Of a stretch of 64,000 nucleotides of DNA, positions 13,501 to 22,500 are shown piece by piece (position 1 is the stretch's first letter; every line of letters starts with the position of its first letter). A program made the position numbers and the translations under genes. The notes below the pieces were generated by a model. The model saw only the letters and a program-made list of their open reading frames with translations. It did not search any database and had not been told where the DNA came from. The stretch is from Eremophila alpestris peregrina (taxonomy: Eukaryota; Chordata; Aves; Passeriformes; Alaudidae): positions 3,857,241 to 3,921,240 of the forward strand of contig WMCF01000059.1 of NCBI GenBank assembly GCA_009792885.1, in the 5' to 3' direction.

Positions 13501-16500
13501 GCCAACCTCCCGCCAGCAGCCAAGGTGGCCGAGCTGCCCCCTACACCTCTCAGGTACGGTCCTTCCATCTCCAAGGGCAGCAGGTGCCTGGCCCAGCTGT
13601 GCCCAGCACCAGTACCTCAGTCTCACCTGTTTCCTTACCCATTTTCCCCCTCCAGAGCAGCTGCCAAGACCTATGTGAAGCCTCCCTCGCTGGCCAACTT
13701 GGACAAGGTCAACTCCAACAGCCTGGACTTGCCCTCCTCCAGCGAGCTGCACACCCCTCACACTGCCAAGCTCCAGGACCTGCACCCGGCCGGCGGGCAC
13801 CTAACACCCTGCTTCAGCCCCAGCCCTGCCCCCATCCTCAACATCAACTCGGCAAGCTTCTCCCAGGGCCTGGAGCTCATGGGTGGCTTCAGTGTCCCCA
13901 AGGAGGGCAGGATGTACCCCAAGCTCTCTGGCCTTCACCGCAGCATGGAATCTCTGCAGATGCCGATGAGCCTGCCCAGTGCCTTTTCAGGGGGCAACAC
14001 CACCACCCCCGCCCCTGCTGCTGCACCCCCTGCCAGCACAGAGGAGGAAGAAGAAGAAGAAGAGGCAGGAGAGCTGGGCTGGAGTGGGAGCCCCCGGCTC
14101 ACACATCTGGACAGGTATGGCTGGAAGGAGGTTGGCGGGCTGCTGCGGCACCTTCATGGGCTCACATTGCTCCCTGCTGGTCTGCCATGTCCTTTGCCTG
14201 CTTCAGAGTCTCTTCCTGCTACATTTCTAGGGAAAAGCTCCCTGTTCCTGCAGCTTAATCCCCATGGTTCCTACCCTAGTCTGTGCAGGGATGTCACTGA
14301 TCTTTCCTTCCCTTCCAGTGCCAACCGCGACAGGAACACGCTGCCCAAGAAGGGGTTGAGGTAAAAGAGCCCAAATCACTTTTGGGTGGTGCTGGGGTGG
14401 GAAGTGGGGGGCTTTCCAGGGCAGTGCCCCTGAGCAAGGGAATCTGGGCTGCAGTGTGGTGGGCATGAGCTGGACGGTGCTGGTTGATCTTACCGTGCCT
14501 GTCTGCGGCTCTCCAGGTACCAGCTCCACTCCCAGGAGGAGGCCAAGGAGCGGCGCCACTCCCACGCGGTCAGCGGGCTCCCCGAGTCGGACGAGCAGCA
14601 GGAGCTGCCCTCGCCCCCTGCCCTCCCCATGGCGCTGGTCGGGAAGGGCCCGCTCACCAGCATTGGTCAGTGCCCTCCACTGTCAGCCCCTTCCCTCCTG
14701 CTCCCCCTGCTCCCTGCCTGATGTGCTGGTGCTCCCCTGGGCGCTGCTTGGCTCCTTGACACCACCAACACCAGCACCTGGTGCTTCGGGTGCTGGATTG
14801 GGACCAGGGATGTCCATCACCTCTGCCTCAGGGCATCTCATCCACCTTTGGGCCTCAGGCCATAACTGCTCCTCTGCGGGTGCCTGGCAGGGCAAGGGGT
14901 AAGCCCTGCCCTGATCTGACCAGGACCTGCATGTTCCTGGAAGATTTAGAGAGTCCAGGCAGACAGGTTGGGGCAGCAGGCTCCACTCCTACACCTGCAG
15001 GTGTTGGGCCGTGGCATAGTGGTACCCATTTGGCCCTGGGGAAATGGATTTGTTTTTCAGCCCTGTGATTACCTTGGTGCTGGTGTCCAGGTCTTCCCAG
15101 CATCAACCTGCCCTTTAGCTTTCCCTGGCCTCTCCCTGCTTTGGGACCACAATCCCTGCTTCCTCACTGCATCACAGCTGTTGTGGATGGCTCCCAGTCC
15201 TGCTTCCCCATCCTGATGCCAGGACCCCAGCGTGACTGACCCTGCCTCCTCCCCGCTTTCTCCTTGCAGTGAGCCCCACTGCCTCCGCAGCCCCACGGAT
15301 CACCCGCTCCAACAGCATCCCCACCCACGACTCCACCTTCGAGCTGTACAGCACCTCCCAGATGGGCAGCACCCTCTCCCTGGCAGACAAGCCCAAGGGC
15401 ATGATCCGCTCAGGCTCTTTCCGGGACCCTGTGGACGATGGTGAGAGTGTGCTGCGCTCCTGCCCAGGCAGAGGAGGCAGAGGGTTGGTGGGGCTCCCTG
15501 CACCCTTGTCACTTCTTACTGGTGCTGCCATGGCATTGTTGGATGGGTTGGCATGTCCCGTTCTTGGCACCAGGACAGAGACAGCAATGCTGAGGGGTCT
15601 GTTGGACTCTGTGCTGGCGTCAGCCCTGGGTCTGCCCTGACCCACACCAATACTCAGTGTCCTTGGGTTGCCCCCAGCCTGCTCTGACACTGGGGAGGAG
15701 GGGATCCAAGCAGACAGGGAGGGCTGCAGAGCCCCCAGGCTCCCCAGAGAAGAGGGTGCAGGTGGATGGTATTTCTTACTGTGTGCACAGGGAGGCCACC
15801 AGGCACGCACTGAGAAACGGGCAGTGCTGAGCAGCTGCCATCCTACCTTGTACCTCCACCCCTGAGAGCCCAGTTGCCAGATGTAGCCCTGGGTGCTGCT
15901 CTCCAGGGCACCCTGACAGCTCGGGTTTTCCTGTGTTGCAGTTCACGGATCAGTGCTGTCCCTGGCCTCCAGCGCGTCCTCCACCTACTCCTCCGTAAGA
16001 GCCTCCTCCGTGCTGCGCTTCTCTGTGCATGGCTGGGGGGTCTGGGTGGGACTGGGGGGGGCTCTGTGCATGCCTCTGCCTGGTGCTGAGCCTGTCTGTG
16101 CCTCGCTGCCCCCCTGACTGCCTGCCTCTATCTGTCTGTCCCTCTCTGCTCTCACGCTGCCAGGCTGAGGAGAAGATGCAGTCTGAGGTGAGCCCACACC
16201 CTCTGCTCACGCCTGCCCCTGTCCCCAGGGAGGGTGGGTGCCCGGCCCCTCTCATCTCTGCGCTCTCTCCCCACAGCAAATCCGCAAGCTGCGCCGCGAG
16301 CTGGAGTCCTCGCAGGAGAAGGTGGCCACGCTGACATCCCAGCTGTCTGCTAATGTGAGTCCCCATGGGAGCCCCTGTGCAAGGCATGGGGCTGGTGCTG
16401 GATGTGCCCATGGAAGCCCTGATTTCCCCCTTAGCCTTTTGCATCCCACGCCTGTCAGTGGGTGCTCACCTGTCCTTGAGTTTTCACCCAAATGTGGGGG

Positions 16501-19500
16501 CTCACCTGTTTCTCCATTTGTCCCAGGCCAACCTGGTGGCAGCCTTTGAGCAGAGCCTGGTGAGCATGACATCCCGCCTGCGGCACCTGGCTGAGACCGC
16601 CGAGGAGAAGGTGGGTGTATGGCAGTGCTCAGTGGGGCTGGGGGAGCTGCTCTTGGGGTGGGCTCTCCACCATTGGGATGTACTCCATGGTTCCCAACTC
16701 TGCTGCCCCAGGACACCGAGCTGCTGGATCTGCGAGAGACCATTGACTTCCTGAAGAAGAAGAACTCAGAGGCCCAGGCTGTGATTCAGGGTGCTCTAAA
16801 TGGCACTGATGTCACTCCCAAAGGTAAGGCATGATGCTGCAGCCCTTTCTGACCTGGGATGCTCCTGCTAGGACTGGCACACGGCCCCCAGGACACACCC
16901 TTTCATGGGGGAAGTTAATCTGGAAGCAGGGTGCCCTGGGCAGCAGTTTTTCCCCACCAGGGATCCTTGAGCATCTGAAACCAGGGATGGACAGCCAGAG
17001 TTGTCACCATGAGGGGTCACAGTGCTGGCATGTAGGGGAACGGTTGGTTGTCAGTCTTGGTAGACCTCCTTGCCAGGCCCTTTGCCAACAGCCAGTTTTG
17101 CCTGCTGATCTTGACTTCACTCCCATAAGTGCTGTTTCTAGCCCCAAAACCCCAGTGTGAGTGCAAGGGGCTGTCAGGGAGATGGCTTGGGACAGCAGCA
17201 GGTTGATACGTGCCCTGGGCATCTCTCTGGCAGTGCTCATGTGGTGTCTAAGCCCCATGTCATTGTTACAAGGTGGCTCCAAGAGCTCAGAAGATGTTGG
17301 GTGCGAGGAGGGATTGGGTGCAGGGAGTGGGGGGGACCATAGGGTGCTCTGGGACAGTTGCAGGTGGCTGATCCCTTCTTTCCCGATCTTTCCTGTTTCT
17401 CTGGCAAACCCCAGAGCTGCGCATCAAGCGGCAGAACTCCTCTGACAGCATCTCCAGCCTCAACAGCATCACCAGCCACTCCAGCATCGGCAGCAGCAAG
17501 GACGCTGATGCCAAGAAGAAGAAGAAGAAGAGCTGGGTGGGTTGTATGGGGCACTGGCAGGAGAAGTGGGGCTTGGGGAGCCACTGGCAGGGTCTGCTCA
17601 GGGTCAGCCCCACAAACCAGCTGCTCTTGGTCTGCCTTGGCCTTGTAGTGTTGGTGCCCTGTGTCCCCTGGGGACAGCATTGGTGAGGAGAGTGTAACTG
17701 CCATGTATTTGTGTCTTGAAATGTCAGGTGGGACTTCTCCAGCCCCTTCAGGAGTTTCCCAGCCCTGGCCCTGCATGCCTGCTTCCTTGTGTATTCCCCT
17801 GTGTCTGCCTCCTGCGCACGCAGGCTCTGATGGTGTGGAGGGCTGACACCTTGGCCGGGCAGCCCCTTCCCTGCACCAGGCAGCTCTGAGCTGGATGTGT
17901 GATTAAGTCTTGCTTTGTTTTGTTTCTCTCCCCCTATGCTGACTTCAACCCTTTTTTTCCAGGTGTACGAGGTAAGTCCCACGCTGTCCAATCCACCATA
18001 TGCTGTGCCCAGCCAGGGCCCTTGCTCCATTTCATGGGACAGTGCTCATACACTCCCCATCCCATCCATCCCACTGGCACTAACCCCAACACAGGCCATC
18101 CTGGGTCCCCAGCCAGACTGTGCCCACCTTGGCTGCTTCCTTTAATGTTAAGGATGAATATGCACCCACAAGGAGGGGGTTGAACTGCCAGAGGCAGCAG
18201 GAAAGGCTTAGATGGGACCTGTCCCATGGATGGGATCAGTCCCCTTCTTGCCTAGGGAAGGCAGGCACTCTCCTGAATTTCTGTAACTGGATCTTTTGGG
18301 ATGAGGACCTCGGTTCAGCCCTGCCAGTGTCACTGAGGGCACTGGGGCGCACTGCCCATCTCTGCCTCTCCAGGGCTGCCTGATGTGGTCTCAAGTGGCT
18401 CTGTCCCTGCCAGCACCTGCATAGGTCTCAGTGCTTCCCTGCTTCCACCATCAGCAGAGCTGGATACCTACTTTGTTTACACTGAAATGCAATGCTTTTG
18501 CTTTTGGTAATACTCTAGAACAGTCTGCTGATGCCTGTGGGGATTGGGACAGATCCTGTGTGTTCTCCATCCCTTCTTTCTATCACCTTCCCTCGGAGCA
18601 GACTCTGGCACTCCAGAGCACATGTTGTGAGCCCAGGGTGCCCATCCTGCTGCTCTCCCACCAGCTGGTGGGAGCCAGTTTGGGTCCAGTTTGGTCCCTG
18701 TGCAGTGTCCATCCCCCTCCCTGGCCCCAGCCCACTGCTCACCCACCTGCTGCTCTGTGTGTGCTGTGCGCATGCTGCATGCTCGGATGAGACACCAGCA
18801 TGCTCTGTGGAGGGCTGGCTGCCCCTCTGTGCTTCCAGCAGGATCCACGGGGCAGGACATCCCTGTAAATAAATGGCTCTTGCTGAAATGACTGTGGTGG
18901 GGTGAATGTGGGGATGGATTGGTCCTTCCTGATGGACCAGAGTGCTGGTGCCATGCCTGAACAGCCTGGTGTAGGTGATAGTGGGGAGCAGGGCTGGGAG
19001 GTGTCCTGGCCAGGACATGGGTCCCACTCTTTAAAGCTCTGATGCCATCTGGGCTGGGGTGAGTGTTGTCCAAAAGGCACCCCATCTGTTTGCTGTGCCA
19101 GCAGAGCGGCGTCAGGCTGCAGCCTTCCCCAGCATGGTGGTGGTGCTGCCTCTGTGATGGGTGTGGTTGTACTGGTCCCAGCTGAGACTGTCTGTGGGTC
19201 CTGGACAGACAGGGCAGGACCAGGCCAGGTCTATGCTTGCAAGGCTGCACTTCAGACTGTCTTTAAAAAGAGCATTTCCCTCTCCTGTAGCTACGCAGCT
19301 CCTTCAATAAGGCTTTCAGCATCAAGAAGGGCCCCAAATCAGCCTCATCCTACTCGGACATTGAGGAGATTGCCACGCCAGACTCGTCAGCCCCCTCCTC
19401 CCCCAAGCTACAGCATGGCTCCACAGAGACTGCCTCACCCTCCATCAAGTCCTCCACATCCTCCTCAGTGGGCATTGACACGGCTGAGTACGTGGGGCCA

Positions 19501-22500
19501 GGGAGGGCCAGTGGCAGGGGCTGCAGGCTTCTGCCAGAGACACATGTGAGACCTGGTCTCTCCCTTGGCCCAGGCTTTTCCAGGCCCACAGCGAGGGTGA
19601 GCCTGAGAAGAAGGAGGTGTCAGAGCTGCGGTCAGAGCTGTGGGAGAAGGAGATGAAGCTGACAGACATCCGCCTGGAGGCCCTCAACTCAGCCCATCAG
19701 CTGGAGCAGCTGCGGGAGACCATGCACAACATGCAGGTGAGGACCCTTGCCAGCAGCCCATCTGCTCAGTACCAGGGTGCCCACAGTCCCTGCATCTCAC
19801 CTCAATGCTGCACTCCAGGGTACTGCTGGTGTACAGCTCCTTACCCTGTGCCCTACCTTGTTCTGCCCCAGCTGGAGGTGGATCTCCTGAAGGCTGAGAA
19901 TGATCGTCTCAAGGTGGCCCCAGGGCCCTCAGCAGTGCCAGGTTCTGTTCCCAGCCATATCACAAGCACATCGGCCTCCTCTTCACCACGGCGCTCCTTG
20001 GGTCTCACCCTTGGCCACGCTTTCAGCCCCAGCCTGGGAGATGCAGGTAGGGGTGATAGAGCTGCTGGCAGATGGGGAGGGGCTGGGATAGGGAGGAGTG
20101 TGTGTGGTGGCAACTTGCTGCTGCTCGCCTGGAGTGAGCAGGGGACCTGTTGCACTGCCAGTGCCACTGCCAGCCACAGCAGGATTTGCCTCTGGCTGGG
20201 CATAGCCAGGCCTGGTGGCTTGGCTCTGGCCAGCACAGCCTCACTGCTCCATCCCCAGATGTGTCCCCCATGGATGCTGTCAGTGCTGGCACCCAGAAGG
20301 ATGAGCTGACACTGCGGATTGTGGTGCGCATGCCGCCCCAGCACATCATCAAGGGGGTAAGTGTGGGCTGTCTGGGGAACCTGACCTGTCACCGTGTCAT
20401 GGCCCTGACAGAGGGGCAAAGGATGCCTCCTGGGGCTGGATGTGGTGCTGCAGCACTGCACACTTCTGCCTTGGCTCCTAGGACCTCAAGCAGCAGGAGT
20501 TTTTCTTGGGGTGGACCAAGGTGAGCGGGAAGGTAGACTGGAAAATGCTGGATGAGGCTGTCTGCCAGGTCTTCAAGGTAGGAGCATGAAGAACACTCTT
20601 TAGGGAGCCATGCTTTGACACTGCTCCACCAGACCTGTTATTCCCTGGGCCAGGTCCTCCCCAGCTGTCTTGGCACTGCTCACTGCCAGCCCTCAGGGGC
20701 ACTGACAGCCCTGTCCTTCTCCATGTAGGATTATATCACCAAGATGGATCCTGCATCCACGCTGGGGCTCAGCACTGAGTCTGTCTATGGCTACAGCATC
20801 AGCCACATCAAGCGGGTGCTGGACACGGAGCCTCCAGAGCTGCCACTCTGCCGCCGGGGCCTGACCAGCGTTGTTGTGACACTCAAAGGTCAGTGTGGCC
20901 AAGGGGCTCCATGGCTCTGCCGTGTCCCTGCTGTCTCAGGGCATTGCAGGGTGTGAGTGGAACCCTCAGCCCTCCCCTACCTGCAGGCTTGAAAGAGAAG
21001 TGCGTGGACAGCCTGGTGTTTGAAACACTCATCCCCAAGCCCATGATGCAGCACTACATCAGCCTCCTGCTGAAGCACCGCCGCCTCATCCTCTCGGGGC
21101 CCAGTGGCACCGGCAAGACCTACCTGACCAACCGCCTGGCCGAGTACCTGGTGGAGCGCTCGGGCCGGGACGTCACCGAGGGCATCGTCAGCACCTTCAA
21201 CATGCACCAGCAGTCCTGCAAGGTGAGGGCACACAACAGTGTCCCTGTGGGCACTGATGCTGTGGTCACCGTGGCTGCCACGCCATGGCCCCACTTGTGA
21301 CACCTGGCCTGTTTGTTCCAGGATCTACAGCTGTACCTGTCCAACCTGGCCAACCAGATTGACCGGGAGACGGGCACGGCGGACGTGCCGCTGGTGATCC
21401 TCCTGGATGACCTCAGCGAGGCGGGCTCCATCAGCGAGCTCGTCAACGGTGCACTCACCTGCAAGTACCACAAATGGTGAGAGCCCCTCTGCACCCCTCC
21501 ACCACAGCCCCATGGCGCACACATGCTCCCTGCTGCTCCCACTGAGGTCGCTGGACTGTGAGGATGAGGCCACACATGTCTGCTGTGCCCAGATCAGCTC
21601 TGCCTTGGGCAGGGGTGACTCAGAGGCTTTTTCTCATTAATCTTGTTTCTCTTGTCACTCACTCAGCCCATATATCATTGGCACTACCAACCAGCCTGTG
21701 AAGATGACCCCAAACCACGGCCTCCATCTCAGCTTCAGGTAGGAATTGTACAGCCCTGGGGATCATCCTTGGGTTGAGGGGAACAGACGCCATCACTTTC
21801 ACCTGGGTGTTTCTGTGGTCACATCCTATGACTGGGAACCCTGATTAGGACTGAGCCCCAGGCCTGTCCCTGCCATCCCAGAAGGACCTGATATTCCCCA
21901 GCCTCAGGCAAATGCAGGATGGGGATGCAAAGAGGACCCCAAGAATACTGGGGAGCAGGGCAGCTTGTGTGGAGACCCAGCCCTGACCACTGGAATCCTT
22001 CCCCAGGATGCTGACCTTCTCCAACAACGTGGAGCCAGCCAATGGCTTCCTGGTGCGCTACCTGCGGCGGAAGCTGCTGGAGTCAGACACGGACATCAAC
22101 GCCAACAAGGAGGAGCTGCTGCGGGTGCTGGACTGGGTGCCCAAGCTCTGGTACCATTTGCACACCTTTCTGGAAAAACACAGCACATCCGACTTCCTCA
22201 TCGGTACGGCCTTGCCTCACCTTCCTCCTCTGCCCTGGGGACTGGGACCAAACCCTCCCAGAGGATCTCGGGGGTGCTGATGTGTTCCCTGTCTCTCAGT
22301 TCCACAGACCACAGCTTGTGGGTGATGCATACAAGTGTTGCTCTTCCCTGGGTGGTCTTTGTTCCTTTGGGAGCTGTCACCAGGGGTGTCAGCCAAGGCT
22401 GCCAGTCCTCCCAGTATCCCTTCCCTGGGCATGGAGGAACTGTGTTTTCCCGGGTGGATCCCCCATGCCTCACCAGGCTTTTGGGGGATAAATTTAACTT

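Noticed and set aside
12541..14364. 607-codon continuous frame treated as one exon
   Set aside because: It runs through two introns that happen to lack stops. Conserved NAV1 sequence and good splice sites show exons at 12860-13553, 13656-14114 and 14319-14360 instead.
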